From: Coenobita brevimanus
Taxonomy: Eukaryota > Arthropoda > Malacostraca > Decapoda > Coenobitidae
Direction of reading: 5' to 3'
Assembly (NCBI GenBank): GCA_032717465.1
Contig: CM064671.1
Location: forward strand, 52,258,498-52,322,497
DNA length: 64,000 nucleotides
A model generated the notes under the pieces. The model saw nothing but the letters and a program-made list of their open reading frames with translations. It was not told where the DNA came from and searched no databases. The translations under genes were made by a program, and so were the position numbers. Below, piece after piece: positions 1-12,103 of the stretch. The first letter of the stretch is position 1; each line of letters opens with the position of its first letter.

Positions 1-1580
1 AATAGGATATATAGGCTATATGTTACTAAAAGTCACCACCCACGGCAGTGGTGTCATTCAGAGGCAATGGGTCGATTCGGATATGTAAGTCATCTGTCTT
101 CAGATCACACGAATTACGTACACTGGCTTAAGTTAGTTTAGGATGAATTGGGTTAAGTTGTGTTAGGTTAGGTAAGGTTAGGTTAGCAGGGACGAACGGT
201 TAGTGACGGACTAGATTTGGAGCTGAATCAACTTTAAAGTCCATCTGGGAGGTTGGCCGCTTGCTATGGTTTGTGTGGGGTTGTATAGTTGATATCTTCA
301 AAATTAAAAACTTCCTTAACTTTTAAAACTATCACAATGACAATTTCGTTATGGATTATTGAAAAATAATGTAAATATATGTATGGGAGCTCTACTGCAG
401 TTTCACCAAAGTTCCAACAAATAAACAAGTGACAAACCAAACGGGCACAGGCCGCCACACGCGGCCTTGCACGAGTCGTTTTTGAGACAGCAATCGAGAG
501 AAATTTCTGTATGAAAATCGAGGCTTAGACATAACACCTACCGACTGCCGTGTGACCACTGTGGTGGACAATGGATTTTTGCTAAGCCTTAATCTTGCCC
601 AGTTTTTGTGACATGACCCTCAGAAACAGTTTCACAGTCATGTCCCCAACTTCTCTGTTGCTTGAATAAGACAAGTGCGATTTGTGAATACTAATATATG
701 AGCTAATGAACACAGAATTAGCTGTAAAAGAAAGGAAAAACAGAGTGTACTTTATTAGGTGAAGATGTGCGTGTGTTTTTTTATTACAAAGCACTTTCGT
801 GACCGAATGAACAGCATGGAACCACGAAACCGACAAATGGGACAAGGGGTAATGGACATGGCAAAGGAATGGGTGGAATGGGCTTGAAAATTGTTGGGCG
901 TGAGACGAAAATGTGTCCTGTAAATATTGGCGTTGTTGGGTCGGCTATATCACTGCAGATTGTTTATTTTCAAAATATACTCCAAGAATGAAGGTGTCGA
1001 TGGGAGGTTGAGGAAATAAGGAAACTGACGTGAGGCACAGAGAAATGCATTGGGTGAGACAATTTTTAGGAAAGAGGGGAGCTGTAAAAATCATTGTGTG
1101 GATGCTGGACAGGTTTATATCAAGATTTTCTCCGACAATAAGTTCACGTTTGATCTCATTTACCCGGTCTTCTGACACAGAACACAATTAGAGGAAACGA
1201 ATTTTTCTCCAAGTGTCTGATGTGCCCTCGAATAATAATCGAATTTTTCCATTTGCTTCCCCATACAGCACAACATTTATCTCCATACGGTTATTGCATA
1301 CCTTCATATTAAATCAGCCATATTTCATATCACAAACCTTTGATTAGAATTTAAAAAAAAAATCTCATGTCAAAATGCGATTTTGTTTTTTTTCGCATCC
1401 AGAAGTAAGTTGTAATCATTACTTGTCTCAACTTCATCTTATTTATTTAGTTATTCTCAAAACTTCTAGAGTTATTTCTATCAGTACCATTAAATAAACG
1501 ACTAAAATGATACTCTTTGTGCTACAATTTCCTCAGGTCTTCTGTGCCTGCGTAACATTATGTTTGAATATCCGACCGTT
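1..1580. other. No gene recognised; AT-rich spacer
   Basis: Short open frames here lack domain motifs, codon bias or splice context. The only structured signal is the TTAGG-like run listed separately. I see nothing else that I can support. Confidence 0.5.
131..187 (+). repeat. Degenerate TTAGG-like interstitial repeat
   Basis: Variants of GGTTA and TTAGG (GGTTAAG, GTTAGG, GGTAAGG, GTTAGGTTAG) are strung together over about 55 bases. TTAGG is the canonical telomere unit of many arthropods. The run is short, imperfect and surrounded by unique DNA, so it is interstitial and not a chromosome end. Confidence 0.55.
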
Positions 1581-1581
1581 C

Positions 1582-1584
<3 letters not shown>

Positions 1585-1618
<34 letters not shown>
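1585..1618. repeat. (GA)n microsatellite
   Basis: About 16 uninterrupted GA dinucleotides. No gene context is visible on either side. Confidence 0.95.
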
Positions 1619-1619
<1 letters not shown>

Positions 1620-1620
<1 letters not shown>

Positions 1621-3060
1621 AAAAATTTTCAACCGACATAACTCATTCCAATATAGGTAAATGGATTGTTAGCATTTATAGGAAACTGTTTAACAACTCG
1701 GGCTACTTCTAATCACTGTAAATAGTGAAACCTAGCTGGAAAGATACCACCCACTCCGATTACGCGAGCAGATAGTGACATCAGTAACTCTCAGGCTCCT
1801 TTAGACTCGTAGGAATATAATCACCTAGCGTTAAGTAAGGTTGTTCCGGCCATAAGAGGTTATTCTGTACTAAAATATCTTGAAATATCCTCATACCGGG
1901 TCTTGCATCCACGAATTACAAGATCTTAGGATTTCTTGTATCATTATGTACGTGATATAATACTACAAACTTTGACAGTTTCTTGACAGTTAAAAATGTC
2001 GTAAACAGACATATAAACTATGTCATATCCTTAACAACACGTATCTATCTTGATTAAAGAAAAAAAAAAAAAAACTATACATCCACATTTCTGAATATTA
2101 TCGCAGTACACACAAATACATCCATATATTATACAATGAATCCACTCGACCAGCGTTTTCTCGACATCTTTCGTAACATTTTTATGACATGCTTTTCTCT
2201 TCTTGGGTCAAGTTACGAGAGGAATTATAGTTTGTCTGGTACATCCCACAAATATTTAGTGTGGAGTTTATGTATCATGCTCAATACGGTGGCTTCATTT
2301 TTTTTTTTTTCTACGCCTGACTCAGCCCATGGAATAAAAAAAAATCTATTACTGATAAGAAAAACTATGTATGACCCTTTTACTTCAAAAGTCTATCTTA
2401 GAATGGCTAACATCGTCCAAACAGACCAAGATCCTCTTCATGTTTACGTGGATGTGTAGAACATTTTTCCTTCGCCAGGAGAGTATTATGAACACAGGAA
2501 AGAACAGTATAATGAAGGTCGGTTAACTAAAACTGTATCAGAATCCCACCACAAAACGTCTATCCTAAAATGACTAATATTCTTTGACAGTGATAACCCT
2601 AATAAGGTGACGTTATTCCATAGTTTCCTAGTCCAGATGATTTTATTCAGAACAATCTTGAAACGAAAACTGATGGCTACACCTGACCCCTCTCCTTCGA
2701 CAATCATTTATAATATAATTACGGTCGTGTGGAGACAGGACGGAACAGACTATACGTCATCCAGCTGAAGGGTCCAAAAATGTAACTGTAAAAATTCGGT
2801 CTACCACTTCAGTATCAGAGCATGTTCTGTAAGCTTACTCTTTCTACTGGTGCTAGGGAGGGACGCCTTCATGTGGTGGCACCGATATAACTCGGTGGCT
2901 CAAATGCCTGGTTATGCAAACGTCCCTCAAGTTCTTCCCTAATTCTCAAAAGGAGGAGGATGGACAGAAGATGAGCATTTCAAGCCTGTAGTCTACTGGG
3001 TTCATATTCAGATAAAGTTGGTGTTACAAGAACATCAACAGTAACAACTACTGCTACTGC
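1620..3060. other. No gene recognised
   Basis: AT-rich sequence with an A-run near 2060-2073 and a T-run near 2299. The longest frame, about 107 codons at 2136-2459 on the plus strand, has no recognisable motif and contains a low-complexity Phe stretch. Nothing supportable was found. Confidence 0.4.
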
Positions 3061-3061
3061 T

Positions 3062-3100
3062 GCTACACCACCACCACCACCACCACCACCACCAACAACA

Positions 3101-3152
<52 letters not shown>

Positions 3153-3153
3153 C
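3062..3153. repeat. (ACC)n-(AAC)-(ACT)n compound microsatellite
   Basis: Trinucleotide array whose unit changes from ACC through AAC to ACT. Any poly-Val/Gly reading frame across it is a by-product of the repeat. Confidence 0.95.
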
Positions 3154-3675
3154 TACCCCTACCACAATATTCATTCTACTGCCAGTGTTTCACCCACGTT
3201 ATAGATGATTGTTTTGAACTGTAGGAGTTAAACATCCTTTTTTTTTTTTTTTTTAATCTACATCATTGGCAAACATCATCTTGGACGATGAAAGTATAAT
3301 GGTGATAAAACAACGTGGTAAATGGATTACTTATTTCTCTTACTACTCTTCGATGCAGTGATGTCTTAATATTATTCTTCCTATTTGTTGATAATCTTCA
3401 CCCCATTAAAGACATCTCACAATTAAGGTTGTTAATGGCAGCCTCCTTTATCACCTTCAATACGAGGGATCTATCATAACTTGAATAAAATGGCCGATTG
3501 TAGCAGCAATATATACAACAGTTATGTCAACACTGGAACCGTCAATTCTTGAAGGAAATACTGCCCTAACAAAAGAGTATTAATCATTCGGCTTTTAGAG
3601 TGGGTGTCACAGGTGGTCATAAGATGTAATATCCTTATCTCTTGTGCTGAAATAAAGTGCATGTATTTCTTAATC

Positions 3676-4000
3676 AATATATCTGGTGACACTGAAAGCG
3701 ATTAGTAAGCAAGTAGTGCCCATGTATCTAGTAACACTATAAGCAAATGGCATGTACAGTATATATTACCCAGATAATATCTGGGGGCAATCTATCAAGT
3801 CACGTGTATTCAATAGCCATATATCTGGCGACACTATGAGCAAGTAGCATGTATTTATTAGCCGTGTGTCTGGTGACGCTATAAGCAAGTAGCATGTATG
3901 CATTACCCACATATCTGGCGACAGTGTAAGCAAATAGCATGTCTGTATTGACCTTTTATCTGGTAACACCATAAGCAACTAGCATGTGGCTCAGTAGGTA
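3676..4000. repeat. 45-bp minisatellite, about seven units
   Basis: The core ATCTGGYGACACTATAAGCA recurs with starts near 3681, 3726, 3779, 3823, 3868, 3913 and 3958, a period of 44-45 bases apart from one longer spacing. Because 45 is a multiple of 3, the minus strand reads as a 15-residue repeat containing CYLLIVSPD over 3766-3978. That frame is most simply explained by the repeat. One more unit (ATCTGGCAACAATG, near 4317) lies beyond the inserted SINE. Confidence 0.85.
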
Positions 4001-4310
4001 GAAAGGTGACCTGCAGTCCCAACGGACCCAGGTTCAAATCTCCGCTGGGGCAGGGAACAGTTTAAGTATTTAAATTTCATAAAAGCAGGTTTTATCGATC
4101 TACCAGAAGACCCGCCGACATGTAAAAATTTCCCCGCTAAAACCAATACACCAGTCCTGTACGAGACAGCTCTAGCATGTATTCAATATGACAGTGGGTG
4201 TTAGCGCCGAAATGATGACATGTGGAGGTGTATGACATGTAGGACGACTATTGGGCCTTGGGGACAGGCTGTGAAGCCAATACTCAGGGTCTGACACAAA
4301 AAATAAATAC
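3985..4310 (+). mobile_element. tRNA-derived SINE inserted in the minisatellite
   Basis: A tRNA-like head carries a pol III A box, TGGCTCAGTAGG, at 3987-3998 and a B box, GGTTCAAATCT, at 4031-4041, spaced as in a tRNA gene. About 230 bases of unrelated body follow, ending in an A-rich tail (CAAAAAATAAATA) near 4300. No CCA-ready acceptor stem can be drawn, so it is not a functional tRNA gene. The 45-bp minisatellite resumes directly after the tail, which fixes both borders. Box spacing and the A-rich tail are typical of tRNA-class SINEs. The family name is unknown to me. Confidence 0.75.
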
Positions 4311-4319
4311 ACATATATC

Positions 4320-5345
4320 TGGCAACAATGAAAACCAGTAGGAAGTATGTGTAACCCTAATGCCCAGTACTTTTCAAACAGGGGTCAGAACTTGCCTGAA
4401 GGTACTGCACAGTACGGTGCTGAACCGCAGTAAGGTGGCTGCCTCTGCTGGAACAAAGAGCTACTCCTGCTACCGTGGCGACTGTGACACTGAGGCTGTG
4501 ATGGAGGGGATTTACCATTTATACTTAGAATGAGTCACAGTCTGCGCGCGTCGCACGCTACTTGAGAACTGGAGTCAATAAACCCAAGAACTGGAATCGA
4601 TAATACAAGGGATCAAGGAGAAGGGAAAATATTTTTCAATGTACTCTTATACTATTATCGGGATTAGTGATAAGCGATCGAGTATTTCCAAGTCCAGACA
4701 CGACCGATTTACGAATTATAAGTTATTTCTATCGTGTCCGACCTTCTATCACTTCTTTGCTATTGAATTAAATCACCTAACGTCAGTAGCAATATAATAT
4801 AAGATGGGTCATGGGAGAAGAATGGTAATTATTAACACCCAGTCATCTACCATCTGTTAGCTTAATAAATTTGTATGACGTTTTTACGATCAGAATACTA
4901 GAGATGCCCGGTCATGGGAGGGTTAAAACTGTTATATATTAGCGCTCATGCCCCGACAACTTATTCTGAACCCAGTAAAATTGTCTGGCTTTAGTGGAAA
5001 TAAGATGCAAGACATTTGCTGACAGTGAAAAAGCGACCAGACGTTAATAATAATATATAATAATCGAAACTATTCACTTTCACTATCTAGGTTTGTTATG
5101 GTACCGCTAATAAACATAATTACGAAGACAAGCCAATGGTTTGCTCTAAACCAAGAGAACATATACTATGCTGGGCGATACACATACACTCAAAGTACGT
5201 GTTTCCTTAGTGTCAGATTGACAAAGTGTGATGGTAGATGGCCAGAGCCCTGTCCTGAGAAATAACAAAGAAAAAATACAAATACAGTGCCTTGGATCCG
5301 AATAAACTTTCAGTGGACGATCAGGGAATTGATTAAGTATAGGAG
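4320..5345. other. No gene recognised
   Basis: Unique-looking AT-rich DNA. No domain, repeat or splice-consistent exon could be supported. Confidence 0.4.
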
Positions 5346-5349
5346 TGTG

Positions 5350-6350
5350 GAATGTGAAAGATGAGCTTGACAAAGTTAAACAAAGGGAGACGGTGCAGGT
5401 GCTCGAGGGTGCAAAAGTTGATATATGAGGGCCAACTCAGACCAAATGGTGATGTGAATGTTTAAGAAAGTGTGAGTATGATATGAGTACATTTACAGAA
5501 ATAATCTGTGCAGCAAGTGAGGCAGTGTGCTAGGAAGAGAAAACGTAAAGGGATTAAAAGAACAGCATGGTGGAATGAAGAGGAGAAACGAGCTGTGGAA
5601 GGGAAGAAGGAAGGATATAGTCACTTGTTGGGGATGAGAGGAATGGAAGATGTGGAAAGAAGGAAAGAAGACTTACTCCTAATGAAGGGGAGAAGGTTTA
5701 AAAAAAAATAGTAACAGATACAAAATTATGGGTGAGAAAATTGGGCAAAAAACTGGGGGAACAGTGGAGGGAATGTAAGAAAACAGTGGAAGGTGGTCAA
5801 GATTGTATGATAGGGTGATTAGGGAAGCAACAAAGAATTAAGGGGTAAAAATGAGCAAACTATAGTGAAGACCAGAAAATACGCACATGTAGAAAATATG
5901 AAGGAATTGTTGAATATAGAAAACTTAAGTAGCGCACGTATAAGGGGTTGTAAAACGACTGAAAATGGAAGAGAAAGGAGAAGACAGCAAGACATCAGTA
6001 GGATGGAAGTATTGGAAGAAACGTAGAGAGTCAAAATGGGGTAAGCTCCCGAACTGATGGAGTGTATGGAAAAATGTTGAAATGCTGGGTAGTGATGGTA
6101 TTAGAATGAAAATGGATGATGTGCAGTTGGCTTTGGAGGTAGGCAGGGTCCTGGATGAATGGAAGTCAGGCATAATTTTCCTCTATGCAAAGAAAATGAG
6201 GAAAGAAAAGTGTGTGGCATGTACACCCAAGCACCGAAGTTTCTGTATCCCCCTTGATGGAAGGAAGTAGAAGTCAGGGTTAGAGAGAGGACAGGCGAAC
6301 GAACAACCGTAAGCGGGAGTTTAGTACTGAGCTATGAGGCGAATGGTGAG
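5350..6350 (+). pseudogene. RTE-like LINE (family A) fragment, degraded
   Basis: Plus-strand frames broken by many stops match the linker between endonuclease and reverse transcriptase of the LINE copies at 46-48 kb and 58-60 kb. The segment KRTAWWNEEEKRAVEGKKEGY lies at 5560-5620, a LLNIEN segment near 5910, and a DGVYGKMLK segment near 6060, the counterpart of the DGV-GEMLKH reverse-transcriptase entry motif. The catalytic Asp block is missing. It is a 5'- and 3'-truncated relic with no coding capacity. Assignment to family A rests on similarity to the better copies in this window. Confidence 0.65.
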
Positions 6351-7370
6351 CAACTTAATGAAATTGGATACGAAACATTTCCATGTTATTCACTTGCAAA
6401 ACATTATGCGTTCGTGTCATACATATGTTATAGCATAGACTACTATGTTATCATGGAGTCCTGTGAAACTGGTCCAGACACGACCCATCTGTTTCGGATC
6501 CTCATCATACAAATGACGCAACGAGCCAGTTGTATATAAGCTACTACTGGTTATAATCACTGAAGTGATAATTTTTGTAAATGTTATTCCTGTACTGTCT
6601 ATAGCTTTAATATAGAAAGACTGTGTATTTAATGCTGATTCCCACAGTTGCTGTGCACATGGTTATAAATGTAAAAAAAAAAAAAATTATGTGGACGAAT
6701 AAATCACACTCTGATGGGCAGCGGAGAACATTCACCAATAATTAATTATAACCAGATGAAATTACATGTAAACAACACAAAATATTATGAGACAACGAAG
6801 ATACAGCTGTGGTATCCTGCTCCACCTCATTAACCAGGCCTTATCTGTTGCTTCACCTCATACGTGCATTATTTTCCTTCAGTCTCTGCCTCATATTATT
6901 CTTACATCCCGGTATACTCTTACTGCGTGCCGTCATATTCCTTAGGGGGTTTGTAGTCGTCCGGTCCTATAACCCCTTCTGTATTACATTGTTCGTCACA
7001 TCATCACTCCCACACAAACAACGTTAGCACAAGACTGCTGAATCTGTTACTAACATTATTGGCACTGTCACTCCTAACTCCCCCTTTTCCCAGTGACTGT
7101 CTAATTTCCCTCACAATACTACTACTGCTACTCCTACAACTAATCCACTATATATCTGTATAATAATACATATGATTGTCCTTATGTTCGTGTATCTTCC
7201 AACCAAATTGCCCCCGTCAACATCTTCATTTACCTCCACTGCTTCCCAAGTTGCATTCCCCTCTCACAGCCACCATGGACCCTACTCCCCCCCCACTCGG
7301 ACACCACACTACCGCTCACCTCATCCCTGGGTCACCAGGCCTGGTGTCCACCCTTTACCGGTGATTATAC
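6351..7370. other. No gene recognised
   Basis: Contains an A-run at 6673-6686 and a C/T-rich stretch near 7070-7330. Frames there are Pro/Ser-rich and have no recognisable domain. Confidence 0.4.
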
Positions 7371-8105
7371 ATGGTATCCACTAATAATAATAATAACAAT
7401 AACAATAACAGCAACTGCAACATAGATGTGTAGTGTTCCTAACATTACATATAAAACCTGCAGACCCAAACGTGTCTATATAAAGAAGCACTGATATATT
7501 AACCACAAAACCGACCACAGACCTTTCTTAACATTGCCAGTGGACTTCCTCATACCACTTCACCATGGTAATACAACTCATTGTAGTCCTTTATGGGATA
7601 TCTTCAGCTACTTGGAAAAAGTACACAACTGACTAAAATACACATGTAACCTTTCACTGACATCCATCAAATAGCCTAGGAGGAGTCAGCGGACAAACAA
7701 ACAAACGACTGGACATAGACAGAGGCCAAATGTCTCGCATCGGTATATGACGACCAGACAAAACTGTTACCATCCTGCTTTGTAGTTGCAATCATGATAA
7801 TGATAATGAAAATGATGATGATGATGATAATCACATGTTATTAAGCAGGATACAGATTAGGACAAACACTGAAACAGCACGTTTTGACGCAATGCAGTAT
7901 CTGTTTGCCATGACAGAAAGCTGGGTTGCTGCCCAACATTAATTTGGTCAGTATTACTATAACCCTACCATTACAGCATATTATGGTACTGTGTGGTTTC
8001 ATGTCAAAGCTGTGTTGACGTGTTTTATCAGGGAGATTATGATGTTTGGCCTCCTCTGTATCGTGCCTAATAACATGTTGCTACAACCACAAGTACTACT
8101 ACTTT

Positions 8106-8115
8106 ACTACTGCTG

Positions 8116-8160
<45 letters not shown>
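8106..8160. repeat. (TAC)n microsatellite
   Basis: About 17 TAC/CTA trinucleotides in the centre of the palindrome. Long poly-Tyr and poly-Thr frames here are artefacts. Confidence 0.95.
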
Positions 8161-8163
<3 letters not shown>

Positions 8164-8220
8164 TTACTGTTACTGCTACTACTACTACTACTATTATACA
8201 TACATACATACATCATTCAG

Positions 8221-8345
8221 TCCTGTGTTGCCCCATGAGAAGCATAGGAGGCCGGGGCTAGGCAAGTTGGTCCTGACATTTAAGATGAGAGTGACCAGCC
8301 TTACTGATCCCTGAGTGGCATTACATGAGTAATAAACCCCAACCA
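8221..8345 (+). repeat. Dispersed repeat, copy 1 (pair with 54799)
   Basis: About 125 bases match 54799-54925 in the same orientation. Both start TCCTGTGTTGCCCCAT and share AAGTTGGTCCT-like and GAGAGTGACCAGCCT blocks up to AATAAAC. No pol III box or protein frame was recognised. The family is unknown. Confidence 0.7.
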
Positions 8346-8781
8346 TCCCTTGGATATAACCCTGCACCGGCTCAATCCGATTGGAGTGCAATAATTACCC
8401 ACTAAACCACCAGTTATTATTATTATGATGATGATGATGATGATGATAACTATGAAGATACCTGCAAAGCAGGATGGTAACAATTTTGTCAGGTCGTCAT
8501 ATACCAATGCGAGACATTCGGCCTCTGTCTATGTCAGGTCGTTACTTTGTCCGCTAACTCCTCCAAGGCTATATTATGGAAGTCAGTGAAAGGTTACCAA
8601 TGTATTAAGAACGGTCTGTGGTTAATATTTCAGTGCTCCGTATTATAGGCACGTTTGGGTCTGCAATTTTTATATGTAATGTTAGGAACACTACACATAT
8701 ATGTTGTTATTATTATATTTATTACTATGGCCTGCCTTTAGAAGGCGGAGCGATAAGAGCGATAATGTTTTGCCTGTATCT

Positions 8782-8782
<1 letters not shown>

Positions 8783-8818
<36 letters not shown>
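8783..8818. repeat. (GT)n microsatellite
   Basis: About 17 GT units. The frames reading poly-Cys/Val across it are not genes. Confidence 0.95.
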
Positions 8819-8981
8819 CCCACTATATCTCATGAACTGCTTGAGTTATCAACAGAAAACCTTCACAGTATCAAGATACGGCCAAAATCTTGGACGAGTT
8901 CGAAAATGGGCATTTTGGGTCGTCAAGGTCACCAAAATGGCTGCCAAACGTCGTTTCTGGTTCGTTGGCTTTTGTGTGTTA

Positions 8982-8985
8982 TTAA
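8982..8985. other. TTAA followed by CCC, candidate piggyBac left border
   Basis: piggyBac elements insert at TTAA and begin with CCC. TTAACCC at 8982-8988 lies 300 bases upstream of the transposase reading frame. No matching GGGTTAA was found on the right side within a plausible distance, so the border is unconfirmed. Confidence 0.3.
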
Positions 8986-9282
8986 CCCAGGAACTCCCAA
9001 TGTCACCTACAGGAGACTCATTTTCAAATGCTTAAATAGATCTCGCCCTTTGGTGAAGTTTGTCCTGATAATTCGTTTTTTATGATGCTTAGCACATCCA
9101 TTTTCCACATTTCAGGGCTAATGAACAGTGCTTTGTTTACTTTACTGCTGGCAACTGTCGAAAGAGCATGTAGTGCTCACATTTCTCACTGTAATTCAGC
9201 TGTGTCTATACAATGACTTCCTGGAAGATCAAGAAGTAAGTAAATAACTTTTCCTCTGTGTTTCTTAACACGTAAATGCATA

Positions 9283-11195
9283 ATGTTAAAGCTAGCGAGG
9301 ACAAAATACAATGAGTATTTGTTAATATGGTGTAATCTCAATAAAACTAATGACTGTCACCTGAAGGTGACGTCAGGCATACTGAAACAAATCAGACTTT
9401 TCTCCACTAAGTGCAAATCATTGTTGTCTGGTTTCAGTTTGTTCACGAGATCGCTACGATACTTGAGGCTCCTGATGACAGTGATAATGAGGAAAGAGGT
9501 ATCAGGAGTGGGAAAATACAAGAGATTATTAAGATTCCTCCTACAGATGGTCAGGAAACTGATGAAGATTCTGATGATGGAAATGAGGGAAATCTGAATC
9601 ACCTTATTTCTGCTCAGGTTTTGACTGAATGTGATGTGCTTGCAAATGAAGGAAATAGGGCAGTTACTGAAGTGACTGTGGATGATTAAAAAAGATATAC
9701 AAAGTTTAAGAAAGTAAACATCAAAAAGAGAAGCTGGAGGGAGAATGTAAATTTTGTTGGCCATTCTGTGCAAGAGATAGATATGTCTGAGTCAGTAGAC
9801 TGTAATGAAGCATTTGATACACCTATCAAATGTTTTGAGTCTGTCTATAATTTGGATATAATAAATCTTCTTGTAAATATGTCCAACAAATATGCTTTGC
9901 AGAAAAATCATGTACTAAATATGACTCAAGAAAAAAAGGTGTACATTTCTGTTCTGTTGTTGACAGGGTACCTGACACCTAAGAATATTCGAATGTTTTG
10001 GGAATCAAAATCTGATGTACACAATGAACTTGTTTCAGGTAGTATTAGAAGGAATAGATTCCTTGAAATTCATCAGTATCTCCACACTTGTGACAACTTA
10101 GATCTGCCAGAAGGTGACAGATTTGAGAAGCTTAGTCAGTACTTTAACATGCTGAATGAATCCTTCGGTAGGAACTCAAAATATCTGCTAACAAGCAGTA
10201 TCTCTATTGACGAAACTATGGTCCCCTATTATGGAACCGTGATTGTAAGGAACATATACATGGTAAGCCAATAAGAGTTGGTTACAAACTCTGGTCAACA
10301 TGCACTCCAAGAGGTTATCTGGTACACTTTATGCCTTACCAGGGCTCAAAATCAAACCCACTTCCCAAACAAGATAGTCTTGGATTAGGTGCTGCTGTTG
10401 TGCTGAACCTTCTTCATGATATGCCAAAAGAAACTGAACCCCTTAGCTTGTATTTTGACAATTTCTTCACTGGTTTACCTCTTCTTGACATTTTGTCGGA
10501 AATGGGACATGCAGGAACTGGAACTATTAGAGAAAATCGCACTGAGAAATGTCCTCTTCCTGGCTCAAAACACCTGAAGAAAATGGCAAGAGGTTCAATG
10601 GTAATGAGACCTTCAGGAAACACTGCAGTTGTTCAGTGGAATGATAACAGTGTTGTTACGCTAGCTTCAACTTCACATGGTATTGAATGTGTTTCCAAAG
10701 TGGATCGGATTGCAGTTGTAAATAAAAAGAGAACCAAAATCAGTGTAACGTGTCTTCAAGTTGTTTAAATGTATAACAAGTTCATGGGAGGGGTTGATAG
10801 ATTTGATGAAAATCTTCATGGACAAAGGATTGGTTTTAGAGGAAAAAAATGATGGTTTTGTTTGTTTGTATTTGGACTAGATGCAGCATGCCATAATTCA
10901 TGGAAGATTCATCAGGTGAGAGGAAGTACAAAATTGACAATGTGACTTCCGTCGCTCTGTTGTACAAGGTTATTTGGGAACCTACAAAATTCCACTAAAG
11001 AGGTGTCCAAGTAGTGGTAGTGTAGAAGAGAGAGTACATAAAATGGTAAGAAAGGACCATGATGTTGGTGGACATACAAAGGAGCCCTGCAAGCAAAACA
11101 GATGTGCTGAGTGTCATGAGTGAACAAGAATTAGGTGTCAGAAATGCAAAGTTGCACTCCATATTCACTGTTGGTATGCTTTCCATACAAAGTAA
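9283..11195 (+). pseudogene. piggyBac-family transposase, inactivated
   Basis: Cut-and-paste DNA transposase of the piggyBac (PGBD) family. The N-terminal third is acidic (DDSDNEE, DEDSDDGNE at 9470-9590), as usual for the family. The core at 9768-10850 keeps the DDE-type catalytic Asp contexts: SIDETMVPYYG (about 10203-10235), LYFDNFFTGLPLL (about 10447-10485) and YNKFMGGVDRFDEN (10772-10813). A C-terminal Cys/His finger (RCAECHE...RCQKCKVALHIHCWYAFH, about 11097-11187) ends at TAA 11193-11195. Lesions: a stop at 9687, a frame change near 10270-10330, TAA at 10766 just before the third Asp block, TGA at 10850 where the family has Trp, and a further frame change near 10940. The product would be non-functional. 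Confidence 0.9.
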
Positions 11196-11199
11196 GAGA

Positions 11200-12100
11200 G
11201 TGCAGTACTCGGTAAAAGTTAGTTTATCATTGCAATTTATTCACTCTTCATGGATCCATGATATTTTTTGCTTTAGGATATTCCTCTTATATGTGAATTA
11301 TGTAACTTATTTTTTCTTACGATAGACTGTGTACTAAAAAGCAGTCTTTTGCCTTGTGTATCATCTTTATACATTATACTGAAAGGAAAAATGTTAATAT
11401 GAATAATGGAATTTATCTAGTGAAAGATTAAGAAAATAAAGTTTCGCCGACGATATTGCTGTCTTAATGCCCAACGCCACCTGTAGGAGACAGCCCTTTC
11501 GTGCATAAAGTATTATATTTATGAAAAAAAGTTCTCGGTAATAGTCGCTTAAAATTGTATTTTCAGGAACGTATTCAAACTAGAAAATGAAATCTTCACA
11601 AATAATGCAATGGGCTTTCCCGGGGGATGTACACCTGACGGCAATGTCCTGTTGTCTCACCTGCTTCACTGAGACCAGCGATATTCATTGACTCGAGAAT
11701 GTTAGGTATAGAAAAACGTGCATATTTCTTCCAACCAATGGCACACTGTGAGGTGTGGTTGTAAGGTTGGAGGATGATGGGGGAGAGGAGGGGTTAGAGC
11801 AGTTGAGGGATATAAAGGGATTGAGAAGGGAGTGGAATATTGTGTGGTTTGATCTATTTTAACCGTTGACTGAATCGGTGCCAATTACGTAACACAGGTG
11901 GAAGCAAACAGGGATGCGATGTCTGTATTCACGAAATTATATGTCACTGATGTTATGATTCTCTTGCTAGCTTCATAATAATGTATGGATTGCTTGTCCA
12001 TTTATATCGATTAGTGTTTAGACTTACTGGTTGTCATTAATAGTATCAGTATTAATAGTAGTATTACTTAATGTTATTATTACTATATGTTATTATTACT
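11200..12100. other. 3' flank of the piggyBac relic; no gene
   Basis: AT-rich sequence. At 11469-11491 a block CCCAACGCCACCTGTAGGAG resembles CCCAATGTCACCTACAGGAG at 8996-9015 left of the transposase, in the same orientation. No coding content is visible. Confidence 0.4.
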
Positions 12101-12103
12101 ATT

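Larger units (their letters stand above)
7372..8731. repeat. Large interrupted palindrome (possible foldback element)
   Basis: About 7372-7800 on the plus strand matches the reverse complement of about 8450-8731. Shared blocks include the motif GTGTAGTGTTCCTAACATTA, GCAGACCCAAACGTG, a block with TAACCACA, and a block with GACATAGACAGAGGCC. The left arm carries about 110 extra bases near 7535-7650. Both arms start in (AAT)-rich sequence and end in (GAT)-rich sequence. The 650-base centre holds a TAC microsatellite and a dispersed repeat. No transposase was seen. Foldback-type transposons have long inverted arms with simple-sequence blocks, but a local inverted duplication is equally possible. 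Confidence 0.7.

Noticed and set aside
131..187. Telomere or chromosome end
   Set aside because: The TTAGG-like run is short, imperfect and embedded in unique sequence.
2980..3174. Poly-Val/Gly open frame
   Set aside because: Entirely created by the ACC/ACT microsatellite.
3676..4000. CRISPR array
   Set aside because: Regular 45-base periodicity is a minisatellite without unique spacers, and the window is eukaryotic.
3985..4060. Functional tRNA gene
   Set aside because: A and B boxes are present but no acceptor stem or cloverleaf can be formed, and a SINE body and tail follow.
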